Source: Klebsormidium nitens (lineage: Eukaryota; Streptophyta; Klebsormidiophyceae; Klebsormidiales; Klebsormidiaceae). Taken from it: DNA of 64,000 bases. The DNA lies in the NCBI GenBank assembly GCA_000708835.1, contig DF237124.1, positions 96,042 to 160,041 of the forward strand, read 5' to 3'. The notes beneath the pieces are model-generated. The model did no database searches and was not told where the DNA came from. It was given only the letters and a program-made list of their open reading frames with translations. Positions 1 through 11,316 of this stretch are shown piece after piece (positions within the stretch are counted from its first letter, which is position 1; each line of letters starts with the position of its first letter). Both the position numbers and the translations under genes were made by a program.

Positions 1-148
1 GAAGTACGGCGTAGTTCGCTAGCTGCAGACGGAAGTTACTTCGAACTCAACACGAGATATGAGTATTTCAAAAGCTTTTGCCACGATAACAATGAGCAAC
101 CCGCACCGAAAACCCCGCTTGACTGCTTTTTTTCCCTTCCCCCTGCAG

Positions 149-3100
149 CTGTGGGCCGGCCGCAGGCTGTCCTCGGCGAAGAGGAGCTGCGCAACAAGGA
201 GAAGGCCCGCCAGGGCGTCGACCACAAGGGCGACGTCGAGATGACGTCATCCATTGCGCCCGCCGGTGGCGAGGTGGCCGGCGCTTCCGCCGCCGCCGAC
301 CTTGAGTGGGGCCCCCGGGAGCTGCGCCAGGCCCCATCGATGTCCCCGGTAGACGAGGATGGTGCTGACGTCAGCGCAAATGGCGCTGACGTCATCACGA
401 ACGGTGCTGGCGTCAGCACAAGCGCAACGGGAAATGGTGCCGCCGAGGGGAGCGGGATCCGAGGCGGGGCCGCCCGGATTGGGCGCAAGATCGACCTTTC
501 GAACAGCACGATTCAAAAGTTCCAAAACGCGGGAGCCGCAATACCGACGACGGGGATGATTTTGCCGTTTGAGCCCATGGCGATGACGTTCCACAACGTC
601 AACTACTACGTAGATATGCCCAAGGTGAGATTTGTGAGTTGTGGTTTCCAAGTTTGTTGTATGAAATGGATGAGCGGAAAATGGAGAAAGCATGCGTGTC
701 TGGAAGTGAAGAAGAACTTCGCATCGCTCGTCTCTGAAGTTGAATATGGGCCTTGCAAGAAGTGGGCTATACTTGGATGAAGACGAATCTGTAAAAAAGG
801 AGGGTCGTTTTGCAGTTGTGGGATGCGATGAGGCAACTTCTTCCTACTTCAATGGGGCCTGGCGACAATGCCATCTTTTGGTCAGGGTATGCTGCTTCGT
901 ACTTGCCTGTTGGTCGCATGCACGAATCCTCAGCAAAGGCAAGTTTACGAAGTCAGGACTCATCGGTTCCAGAGCAACTTGGCTGTTCTAAGTTGACACT
1001 GTTTTACTGAGGTGCAGAACGTCCTGGACGAGCACGGCAAGCCACGTGGCGGCCGCCTGCAGCTGCTCCGCAACGTGAGCGGGGCGTTCCGGCCGGGCGT
1101 GCTGACGGCCCTCATCGGAGTCACGGGGGCGGGGAAGACGACGCTGCTGGACGTGCTGGCGGGCAGGAAAACAGGTGGGTGGGCGGCGCCTCTCTGATCC
1201 GTTACTTTGTAGGACTTTCCGTTCTAGTAGTCGGTTCGACGAAGTTTGGATGGTCACAAAGCTCTCTCTGAGTCCCTAGTGATAACTCTTGGTTGAGAGA
1301 TTCGGCTGCTGGGTTATTCTCAATGATAAGTGCCCTGCAAGCCCCGGTGCACAGAAGGAGAAGGAATAAAAGCATTCTTGTGAGGTGACGCTTACAAAGT
1401 CGCTTTCAGTGACGCTTCCAGTCTGCTACGCGAAGTATCTCAAGAGAGAAACACTTTTTGCAAACGAGAGAGGCACGCTTTTTCTTGCTCAATTCTCGGC
1501 GGACACTAACTGCAGCATGTTCGAGATTTTTCCGAATAACAGCAAATGTTCATGCTCGTCCTTTCTGCTCTCCACCCCGTTACTAATTGACAGCACTTGT
1601 TTCGCCCCTCGCACTTCTCTCCTGCTTCTTCAATCGACCGCTTCTTTTGACCCCTTTTCCAGCTCCTTCCATGTCTCCAACTGACACCAACCATAAATCT
1701 CGTCGTGCCTGCTCAGGCGGCTACATCGAGGGCGAATTGCGCGTCGGCGGGCACCCCAAGGAGCAGGCCACGTTTGCGCGCATCGCTGGTTACGTGGAGC
1801 AGTTTGACATCCACTCCCCGCAGACCACCGTGCACGAGGCCCTCCAGTTCTCTGCAGCGCTGCGGCTGCCGGCCAACATCGACCCCGCCATGCGCGAAGT
1901 GAGCAAGCGTCTCCTTTCCATCATTTTTGTTCGACGCTGCGTTCGAAGCTGCGAGTGTTCGTAGGGAAGTTCTGAAGGACGAAAGGTTTTGAGTTTTATT
2001 GAGACTTCTTTCAAGGTGTTTCACAGGTGATTTATACGCTGTAGTAAGCATATTCGTAAGTCAAAGCTTCGAATTTATTAGTGCGTGCCCAGAAGCAGTT
2101 AGAAGTAGATTGGTTGACTTTCTTGGCAACGATTTGGGCAAAGGGTTCGGAATCAAGAAAACTCTCGGGACTCCGCAGGAAGCCCTTGCAGGATCTTTCA
2201 AACAGACTCCAATTTTCTTCTTCCTTACGTTCAATACCGGTGCTAGCAGCTGGCCATCATCTTGTCATTGAGATCACCAAGTGTTGCCACACACCCCGAG
2301 CCCCTGCCATATTTGCTCCCAACAGTTCCCACAACGCCATTGCCTTCGCTTCCTTTCCGGCTTCACCTTCTGGTCCCGTCCAGCCGTCCGACCTGTCGTC
2401 AACCATCCCCGCCACGCTGACGTCATCCCGCCACGTGTCGTGCAGCAATTCGTTGAGCAGGTGATGGACCTGGTGGAGCTGGCGCCTCTGCGCAACGCGC
2501 TGGTGGGCCTGCCCGGGATAAGTGGGCTCAGCGTGGAGCAGCGCAAGCGGCTCACCATCGCGGTCGAGCTGGTGGCCAACCCCTCCATCATCTTCATGGA
2601 CGAGCCGACGTCAGGTGAGGCGCAGAGAGTGACGTCACCGGTCTTTCTCGATCAACACCCAATGTGAAGTTATAGAAGTGACTGTAGCCCTGTCGTGGGG
2701 GTTTGATGGCAGCTTCGTGTGTATCTTGATGGTAGCTTCTTGTGCATCTTCCCAACAGAGTTTCGATAGAAAAGGAGAGAAGGTGGGCTAGTATGCGGCT
2801 GGTCTCTCCGTTTGATGTGAGTTGTAGGTGCAGAGCTGTGGACGAAAGGAAAGAACTTGTACGAATGATCCCGGAAAGGGAAACATATTTTGGAAGGCGG
2901 AAGGACGGAGAAGGGAAGACAGCTTAAGCAACTTGGAACACATAGCCATAGTTGAGCAGAATTATGCTGACCGATGCCGCCCCAACGTAATCCACCGGGC
3001 CCATTTTCTCCGATGGATCGCATTCAAAACCGCCGATCCCGTCTGTTGCCAGGCTTAGACACGCACGGGGTGCGCAACGTAGCACCAAAACACCACGGCT

Positions 3101-6100
3101 TTGACCATCGACGTGTCAGGAGCAAAATTTTGAAGCATCGAAACCTGTTCTGTCAGACCTGGACGCGCGCGCGGCGGCGATAGTGATGCGCGCGGTGCGC
3201 AACGTGGCTCCTAAAACGCCAGCTACAATTCTTTCCATATTCCTCTCAGGAACAATAGCATAACTTCAAACAAAATCCTGTTCTGTCAGGCCTGGACGCA
3301 CGCGCTGCCGCGATCGTGATGCGCGCGGTGCGCAACGTGGTGGACACGGGCCGCACGGTGGTGTGCACCATCCACCAGCCAAGCATCGACATCTTCGAGG
3401 CGTTCGACGAGCTGCTGCTTATGAAGCGCGGCGGGCAGGTCGTCTACGCGGGGCCGCTCGGGGACCACTCGCTGCGCCTCATCGAGTACTTCCAGGTGGG
3501 CGCCTGACATTTGCCACTTGTCTGAGACCGTGGAATTCCTAGGAAGCTGTCTTGCTTGAGATTCGTGTTTCGTGCTTAACTTTCAAATATCTGAACGAGA
3601 AGATTTTTTTGTTATCTTCGAAAGTCGCCGCGCCTCATCAAAGATCCTGAGGTGGGCTCCCGTTTTTACTCTGGAAGGTTGCAATCCATCTGTTGTCGTC
3701 GTTGGTTGGTCATATTCATGATCCGGTATCTTAACGGGAGCTGCTGGTCCTGTACTGTGGGCATGTTCTTTAAGCAAGCTTCAGTCACGTGTCCCTCTCT
3801 TTCCATAGTGCTGCTTCCAGCCGTTCATAATCCACAGAAGGACACACAAGGACGACGGTAGTGTTTGGATGTTACCCCTGAAAAAGTGAGCCCGCAGTGC
3901 ATTGTCGCAAACCAATCCGCCTGTGCTTATTAGCCGTTTCTTACCCGCAGGCCATCGAGGGTGTGCCCAAGATCAAGGACCGCTACAACCCCGCCACGTG
4001 GATGCTCGAGATCACGACACCTGGCGCCGAACAGCGCCTCGGCCGCGACTTCGCCGACATCTACCACAGCAGCGGGCTCTTCAAGCAGCAAGAAGCGCTC
4101 ATCGCGGAGCTCGAGAAGCCGCCAGCTGGCACCTCGCCATTGGCGTTCGACACGGTGTACGCGCGCAGTTTCTTCGACCAGTTCCGGGTGTGCTTCTGGA
4201 AGAACAACTGGACGTACTGGCGCAGCCCGCAGTACAACACGGTGCGCTTCTTCTTCACGGTCGTCGTCGCGCTGCTCTTCGGGACCATCTTCTGGAACAA
4301 GGGCACCAAGAGGTGAGCGGGTCAGAAACAGGACGTGTCAACTTTGAACCAAACGGTTTGGACGTTTTTCCAGGTGTTTTTTTTGGTAGCGTTTTCAAGG
4401 TGTTTTTGTTGTAGCTTTCCAAGGTGTTCTGTTGAAGCGTTTCAAGCTTTTTTGTTGTAGCCTTTCAAGGCGTTCGTGGTAGCGTCTCAAGATGTTCTCT
4501 TAAGTGTTGTTTATCTGGATTGGATCGGAAGTCAAAGGATGAAGAGACATGAAGGAATTAGGACAGAGCATGACGGTTCTCTGGCACTTGGCTATTGCTG
4601 CGACTCGTACGCTTGCTAATCATCTCTCTAGAATTCAACCGATATCGTGCTTCGGAATCAACCAAGAACCGGATACTGCGCGCCCTGTGGGGAGGCCAGC
4701 TTGCTGAAGCGATCGTCGTCGCGCCGTTCTCGCAGGGGGAGCCAGCAGGACATTTTCAACGTGATGGGCGCCCTTTACGCGACGGTGCTGTTCCTGGGCT
4801 TCAACAACGCGTCCACCGTGCAGCCGGTCGTGGCCGTCGAGCGCTCCGTCTTCTACCGCGAGAAGGCCGCCGGGCTTTACCACCCGCTGCCGTTCGCCGC
4901 CGCGCAGGTGAGTGCGCGCGCCTAGTTGCGCGGTTGATTGCTTATTGTGTACGGGAAGCGTTCCATCGTAGACAGGGTGTGCGATACTCAGCTGGCTCGA
5001 AGAATCTGACAGTCGGGACTCAGAAGCGTTTGATTACGCATGGCTTCTTGTGCTTCAATTTTTGTGTGATTCGTAACAAGCTCAAAGGCCGCCGAGTGAA
5101 GTATGTGAAAGTATTTCTGTAGAAAAGCCCAGAGATTCTGGGCAAAGGAAAGCAAGTAGCAGAGCTGGAAGCCAAGAGTTCCTTTCTTCTTCAGTGCGGA
5201 GTGGGCTTTTGTGACATTCCTGCTTGTGGACAGGTCCTGATATACACCCTCAACGACGCTGTGGCGAGGAAGCCCACAAGCATTCCATTTGTATACATCA
5301 CTCATTTACTGACCCCGTGCTGGAGTTTAGGGTTTCAGCATACTCTAGTTGCGCTTGACACCAGTTTTTTCACGCAGGGCCTGGTGGAGCTGCCGTACCT
5401 GCTGGTGCAGGCGGCGGTGTACAGCATCATCACGTACAGCATGATCCAGTTCGAGTGGCAGGCCGGCAAGTTCTTCTGGTTCCTGCTCTTCATGTGGCTC
5501 ACGCAGTGCTTCTTCACCTTCTACGGTGAGCCGCCACACGAACCCTTTGTTCCGTTTCTATTCTGTCTGATTTCAATGTCTGCTGCCTGGGCAATTGTTT
5601 GTTGGCATGCGCGAGTCGGTCTATCTTTGGTCGCCCGCGCGCGGTTTGCCGACAGAGCGTGAGGAAGCAAACAAGCTTGCAAGTGCTCTTCCCAAACAAC
5701 ATCTAGTCCAGTCGATGCCGTCACTTTAACGCTAGCCATCGCACCTGTCACAGCTCCCCAATGTCTTCCAAAGATAGCTCTCAGCCCGTTGGGCTCACAA
5801 GTAGCTGCTGATGTCGGTCTATCCTGCCACTGACATCATCATCCGCTCACCGGCAGGCATCATGGCGGTGGCCATCACTCCGTCGCAGCAGCTGGCGGCC
5901 GTCATCAGCAGCGCCTTCTACAGCATCTGGAACCTCTTCTCCGGCTTCCTCATCCCGCGCCCCGTAAGTCACGTTTTCGAAATGCAATCCAGACCCTCGA
6001 ACTGCACACATAGTGCAGCTGGTTAAAGTATTAGCTGCTTCTTTGCAGCAGCGGAAGAGTCTGTCTTTTCATCTTTTCGCTGGTCGGTGCTGGTGGACCG

Positions 6101-6577
6101 TTCGCTTCTCTCCGCTGTGCGATGACCGGCCTCCCTCAATAACCCTTTGGGATAGTAGCCCAAGTACTTCTTCCCGCTGAATCCACGCTTCCCTTCTCCG
6201 ACCTTTGCCACATGCTGTAAAGCAGAGACTGGGTCTCAGCGTCCCCCGCCTAAAAAGTCGTTACATTTCGCAGCTGCTGATCCACTTTTTTCCCCTCGCC
6301 CCTGCAGCAAATCCCGGGCTGGTGGATCTGGTACTACTACCTCAACCCGATGGCGTGGACCTTGTACGGCCTCATCTCGTCACAGCTGGGCGACGTGTCC
6401 GAAGAGTTTACGCAGGAAGACGGGAGCCGGATCGCCGTGTCTGCGTATATCAAGCGTCATTTTGGGTACCACCACAATCAGTTGGGACTGTGCGTCGGCG
6501 CAATGATCTGCTTTGTGGTCCTCTTCTGGGCGGTCTCTGCGACCGCGTACTGGAGGATCAACTTCCAAAAGCGGTAA
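149..6577 (+). CDS. PDR-type (full-size ABCG) ABC transporter, C-terminal half, 5' partial
   Basis: Exons read as 149-624, 1018-1174, 1717-1898, 2446-2614, 3290-3495, 3951-4312, 4736-4907, 5378-5525, 5857-5963 and 6308-6577 (stop TAA); all junctions are GT-AG and phases agree. Order: the linker after the first membrane domain ([12 protein letters not shown]), then [19 protein letters not shown] opening NBD2, Walker [10 protein letters not shown], a PDR-style degenerate signature [10 protein letters not shown], Walker [10 protein letters not shown] split by an intron, H-loop CTIHQPS, then the second six-helix membrane domain with [21 protein letters not shown] and [13 protein letters not shown]. 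Catalytic residues of NBD2 are intact. Family knowledge: plasma-membrane export of terpenoids, hormones, cuticle precursors or xenobiotics; the substrate cannot be read from sequence. NBD1 and the first membrane domain lie left of the window. The linker exon carries an extra repetitive GADV-rich stretch. Confidence 0.93.
361..423 (+). repeat. Three 21-bp coding repeats in the ABCG linker
   Basis: Units 361-381, 382-402 and 403-423 each encode a variant of GADVSAN. The first two carry the palindrome TGACGTCA. They lie in the linker before NBD2, where PDR proteins vary in length. Confidence 0.8.
3053..3340 (+). repeat. Two decayed copies of an exon head upstream of the real ABCG exon
   Basis: The real exon begins at 3290 after the acceptor in TTCTGTCAG. 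An upstream copy at 3157-3207 has the same acceptor context and nearly the same 50 bases, then diverges. A shorter copy follows an AG at 3053-3082. The two upstream copies share a tail (GCAACGT-GC-CC-AAAAC-CC) that the real exon lacks, so one was copied from the other. The middle copy stays open in the exon frame for about 20 codons but has no evident donor. Confidence 0.8.
4371..4500 (+). repeat. T-rich tandem repeat of about 24 bp in an ABCG intron
   Basis: About six imperfect units of the form TTTCAAGGTGTTTTTGTTG plus TAGC follow the donor at 4313. One further near-match to the unit core occurs in another intron of the same gene around 2010. It may be intronic minisatellite growth; no coding sense is apparent. 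Confidence 0.75.
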
Positions 6578-9020
6578 AGTTATCGGTAATTTCAGCAGAG
6601 GCAGTTTGCAGGAAGTATTGGGAGAGGGAACGATGGGAAGACGTCGGACGGGCGCTGCGGGGGTGTGAACGACGAGCTGTCTGGCAGTCTGGCGGACGGC
6701 CGTGCATGTCAAATTTTATATACGAGTTGTTATGTCGTGTCAAATTGAGTTTCTCGTTTTACCGAATCTCGTCAACGGAGCTGGCGTGAACGGATTGGGA
6801 TTATACGATTCTAGCTTGGGTAAAAGGTAACTGCGTCATACATAACAGCGCGCAATGCAGTACCTAATGTCTAGTAAGTAGGGGCAAAGTCCGTGTATAC
6901 AAGCTTCTTGTGGCGCACGAGCCAAGAGCCCGTGTGCTCTTTCTTTAAAAGTAGCTAGCTAGACACAATATGAAGCAATCACCTCTTCTTCCTTTCACAT
7001 CCCTGCACTTTCAGATTTCGGCGCATCACACCGCGGCCGGTGCCATGCATGCTAGTTTGCGGAATTCTTCGACATCATGGCGGCTGCATCCATGTATGTG
7101 CATGCGGCCACCCCAATTATTGCATTTTAATCAGTCTCAGTCAGACGTGTACAAATGTCGTCGGATGCCGTGCAACATTTTTAAGCGTATGAACTTACAT
7201 CTGCGCGCAAATGCATATAGAACCATGGAATGTTTGGATACTAGATTCAAATTGTGGATCCGTGACTCATACTTACGTCTGTAAAATTTGCGAATGCACA
7301 GCCTGAGTATGTGAGCCGTGTATAGTCGGATGCGCATACTCTGTCAATAGGCATGAGGCGGCGCTACTTCTGCGCGCGTGGCGCGGATGCGTCACATGCT
7401 ACCGCGAGAAAAGCTGAAGGTATAAGTCGCACGGTATAGAGTGCACACCAGATATAGCCTATACAAACCCCTCGAAGAGGGGCCTAGGCTCGAATCTGCC
7501 TGCTCCGGGCACATGTGATCCGGGGACGCACACTGAAAGTTGGTCACGGAGTCGCAGCGTACCTCTGGCCCTTTTATGGCTCTGCATGTATATCGGCTTG
7601 ACAGTATATATGGGGACTGACAAATTCTGACCTCGATTGTTTCTGTAGCGCTAGAAAAGTGGTATCCATGCATGCCACACCAGACATGCTGACAGGAATG
7701 GAAGGAGTCGTCCAACGGACTAGAAAGCACGCGGTCGCTACAGTAGCTGAACTTACGGGAGATACTGATTCAGTCACACGCTCAACCAACTCGTTGACTA
7801 GAACAAGACTGTATGAACCGGTGCTGGAGAATGTTGACACTGCAGGTCCTTAGTCGCCTGTACGTTCAGTCTCGTGACTCTGTGACCCTTCTGTATGCTC
7901 GTGACCTAATAATGGTTCAGGGGATGATCCTTTCTTGTATCTCGTACCTTACAATGGAGGGGCCTGTCGCTCAACCTCAGGATCTGGGGTGCTTGGTCTC
8001 GCATTTGGACCATCAACTCGTTCTTGGATGTTTTCCAACACCCACGTCGGCAGACCTGAGCAAGGAGGACACGTATTTAGAACAGCACGAGTCAGGTAGG
8101 TCGGAGCGAGGCGTTTGGTCAGTAGATGTTGGGACTCGGGGATTCTATTGATGAGTCTAAACCTTCGGTCAAGGCAGAGTTTCGCGATCCTTGAGAGGGT
8201 ATATTGCGTACATTAGGCAACCAGCTAGTGTCTGCTCAAAACTGGCAATCAAGTGGTACCGAAGCTCCAGACTTGCGGTGTCGATGCCAACGTATCATGG
8301 ATAAGATTTGACAGTTTGTGCACTTCTATTATAGTAAGATACTCAGCCCTAACTTGCTCAGCCTACAGGGATAAGGATTACCCTGCCAATCACAGTCAAC
8401 CGTGAGTGGAGTCCCTCATCAAACGCCTGGCGAAAATTCTTGGTTCTTACACTGTTATTTGATTCAAACCCCTGCTTCAGGCCTTAATAGGATACACAAG
8501 CCTTTTCTTGGGCCTGCGCTTGCTTCAATTCAAGAATCTGAAGACTTTGCGCTTGGAAAACTGTACTTGGTCCGAAGTTCGAAACAAGAAAGCATCAAGA
8601 AAGAGATAAAGCCCACCAGCCAGTCCAATAGCATGTCTTCAACAAAATCTAGCAAGGCATCGACAGTCAAGCCTACAGGCTGCCCAATTCAGCAGGTACT
8701 TCAAGAACTGTTCCATTCTCTTCTGTTGTAGCGCGACCACTCTCCTTGACAAAATGTTCCCTGTAAAGCTCGATCAGAAAGACTTTGCATATAGTGACCG
8801 CTCATCCTCCAAAAGCCCTTCCTTCAGTACCCCCGCTTAAGCTTAATGATCATTGATGCATCAGCTTCTTATCCGAAAAAGTTATGGAAACAACAATTGG
8901 CGCAAAGGAATCATCAAGGTCGGTTCCGGGCAGAACGAAGCAGAAGGCTCGGGGATACAAATAGCCACTGACTCCTAGTCTGACTGATAGAGCAATTTGG
9001 CAAATTATCTGGTTTTGATA
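6578..9020. other. Intergenic, ABCG 3' side to glycosyltransferase 3' side
   Basis: Convergent spacer of 2.4 kb, AT-richer than the flanking exons. I see no exon series. ORFs at 7659-7853, 7813-8151 and 8402-8731 lack recognisable domains. A short hairpin CCCCTC-GAA-GAGGGG sits near 7467-7483 but shows no tRNA cloverleaf. Confidence 0.5.
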
Positions 9021-10419
9021 CTACGATCTTGTCCACATCGAATCTGAGCAAAAGATTGGGGGAGCACGATGGGACTTTTGCAACACCGAGGAACATACCC
9101 CTTAGAAGGATTCGTCAGACTGGCCGTGGAAAGAAGGAAAAGGAAGATCAAGTAACACGCCCTCTTAAAGGATCCGCATGACTGGCCATCGAAAGAAGGA
9201 AAGGGAAGAACAAGTAGAGGTCGAAGTGAAGGAACTCACTCCTGATCACCCCCAGCGCCGCTGCCCGCACCATCTCGTTTCGCTCGTCCAACGTGTTATC
9301 CGCCCCCCACACGTGGTTCACCGCCCGCCCGTTTGGCCCAATTTCCGTGAACGGGAACACCGCAACATTCTTTTCATACTTTGGGTACACCAACCGGTTG
9401 AACGGCGTCTGCTCCCATGCGTGCTCAAACAACGTGGGCCCGTCGTATGAGAACCAATCTTCCAACAGTTGGATGGCTTTCTTGCTCCGCCGCAGCAAGA
9501 AGGTCCCCGCACACAGAACGTCCTTTTCCTGGATCCGATCAAACGCATCCGGCTCGCCCTGAAAGCCCCCCTTCTCGTTACCATTCCTCGCCATGATCAT
9601 TTCGATCGCGTCGTCCCTCTCCTCGCCGCTGAAGAAGCTGGAGGGATCCCCCGGGACGACCAGCTGCTTCGTGCGCACATTCTCCGACTCCTTATCTTCC
9701 TTCATCACTTGCATGACCCAATCTTCAACCCGCATTTTGTGCGACTCGAGGCGCACGTACGAGTCCGAATCGATCATCATGGCCCACTTGCAGCAGCACT
9801 TGAGCTGGTCTCTCATATACGCCACCTTCAACCAAGAAGGGTGCCTATCCTTCTTGTACATGGTCGCGTTGCCGCTCGCAAAGCGGTACCCGTGCCGCAT
9901 TGCGTACATCCAATTGACAAAGCGCGAGGGGCGGTGGTACTCGATCTCGCGCCCCCACTTCTCAAACGCCCCGCTCGGGCCGTCTTTCGAGCCCTCAAAG
10001 TCATCCTCGTTCCACCCAAAGCGGTGGTCCATCATGAGAATGCACCCCGGCAGATCTGCCGTCTTCTCAGGGAGTTTATTCACACCAGCAAGCCCACCCA
10101 CAGCAGCGACTCCATTCTCACCCGCGAGCCCGTTCGCATCAGCCAGCCCCTTCCTCGGAAGCCCCAGCTCCTGGCTGCAGGAAGGCCCCGATGAGTAGAG
10201 TGTGAAAAAGAGCACGATCAGCACCCCAACGGCCAGTCCCCGGGCGATCGCAAAGAAGGCGGGCATAGACGCTCGCACCCCCATCTTGTTCTTGGCGAGG
10301 AAAAGAAACGTGGGCAGTGTCATTCGCCCAATCGGCTTGTCTTCACAAGAGCCCATGACGCCGGCCGTGCGATCCGACTCTGGGGGTGAGAAGCTGCAGC
10401 TTGTCGGAAAAGTGCTCAT
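9021..10419 (-). CDS. Type II membrane glycosyltransferase, GT34 (GMA12/MNN10)-like
   Basis: The start is the ATG at 10417-10419. A large exon 10419-9240 ends in a strong donor (AGGA|GTGAGT); a 23-nt terminal exon 9043-9021 after a pyrimidine-rich acceptor fits the phase and gives a protein of 400 aa. Without splicing the frame runs to 9148 (423 aa). The N-terminus is cytosolic with one hydrophobic anchor at about residues 54-76, then a low-complexity stem with GLA/N repeats, then the catalytic region. The metal/nucleotide-sugar motif is MIDSDSYV (217-220 DSDS), preceded by KVAYMRDQLKCCCKW; CAGTFLLRRSKKA near 303-315 matches the acceptor-side region of GT34-like enzymes. Golgi polysaccharide or glycoprotein glycosylation is the likely role; donor and acceptor are not predictable. 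Family assignment is from motif order only. Confidence 0.65.
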
Positions 10420-11316
10420 GTTGGCTCAGTTAGGCTGCTCATGGATTCGCCGCTCGCTTGCCGGTTTCCACGCGTCTGATCAGCTGCGTACAGTGATGCG
10501 CCACCGCTGAGGGGAATGCACGCAGCGCACGTGAGAACTTTAGACAGTTGATTGGAAGGGAAACAGCGTATGTATGTGGCAACGCTGGCGCTCTTCCTTT
10601 TGCTGCTGAATTGCGAGCTGCCCTTTGCAAGCTCTCCAAATGGGAATGCCGAATTCCAGAACAATTTGTTTAGAAGCCTATGGTGCCCCATGATCCAACT
10701 CTGCTCGGTCCTCAGCCAAGACCTAAGCTTTCGGAGCAGAAACAGTGAGGAAGCCATTGGATTTCTGGCAGCAGGACGCGCCATCCTCGCAAGGTTGGTA
10801 CTGCACAAGTCACAAGTGCGCAGCAAGACTGGGGAGAATCACGGTCAACTCTGCCCGCGTAAAGTGCGCTTCGGCCGAACCGGGCTGCCAGTGCAGGTTC
10901 TAGCCGCCCAATGTTGCGATTGTGTGCACTTCGGACGGCTGCGATTTTATTCTGACCATTTTGTTTTCTGCCGGGGGCCGCAGCGACATCTTCGCGATGT
11001 GACTGCGAGATTTACGCGTTGTCAACTTTGATAAGTGACGCTTCAGAGTCAAGGATCTATTGCTAGTGCAGACTGCGAGCTGGCACAGCAAGCTCAGATA
11101 CACGTGGCAGCATGTGGAAGCTTTGCAAGTGGCATGTGACCTGCGAGGGATACTAGATAACCTAGGTGGCCCGTCGCTGCGAGCGCGCGCGTGTCATCAA
11201 GCTGTAGGAACGGCACCGTCAGTCTGTGCAGGGTGCGATCTGTCACAGCGACTTTGTCTAGCATTTCACTAATTAAGAATCAGATTGTAAGAAGTTGGAT
11301 TTGTTCCATCAAGTTC
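10420..11316. promoter_or_regulatory. Divergent intergenic region between glycosyltransferase and JMJD4 gene
   Basis: 897 bp separate two outward-facing start codons, so both promoters should lie here. No TATA box is obvious. An ORF at 10552-11031 (+) starts with a signal-peptide-like stretch but its remainder has no recognisable domain or splice structure; I treat it as chance. Confidence 0.4.

Noticed and set aside
7440-7520. Possible tRNA near a CCCCTC/GAGGGG hairpin and a GCTCGAATC box
   Set aside because: No acceptor stem or anticodon arm could be folded around it on either strand.
9469-10194. 241-codon plus-strand ORF
   Set aside because: It is the antisense shadow of the glycosyltransferase exon; its composition mirrors the coding strand and it has no domain of its own.
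10552-11031. 159-codon ORF with signal-peptide-like start
   Set aside because: It lies in the divergent promoter region, lacks a coherent domain after the hydrophobic start, and has no splice partner.
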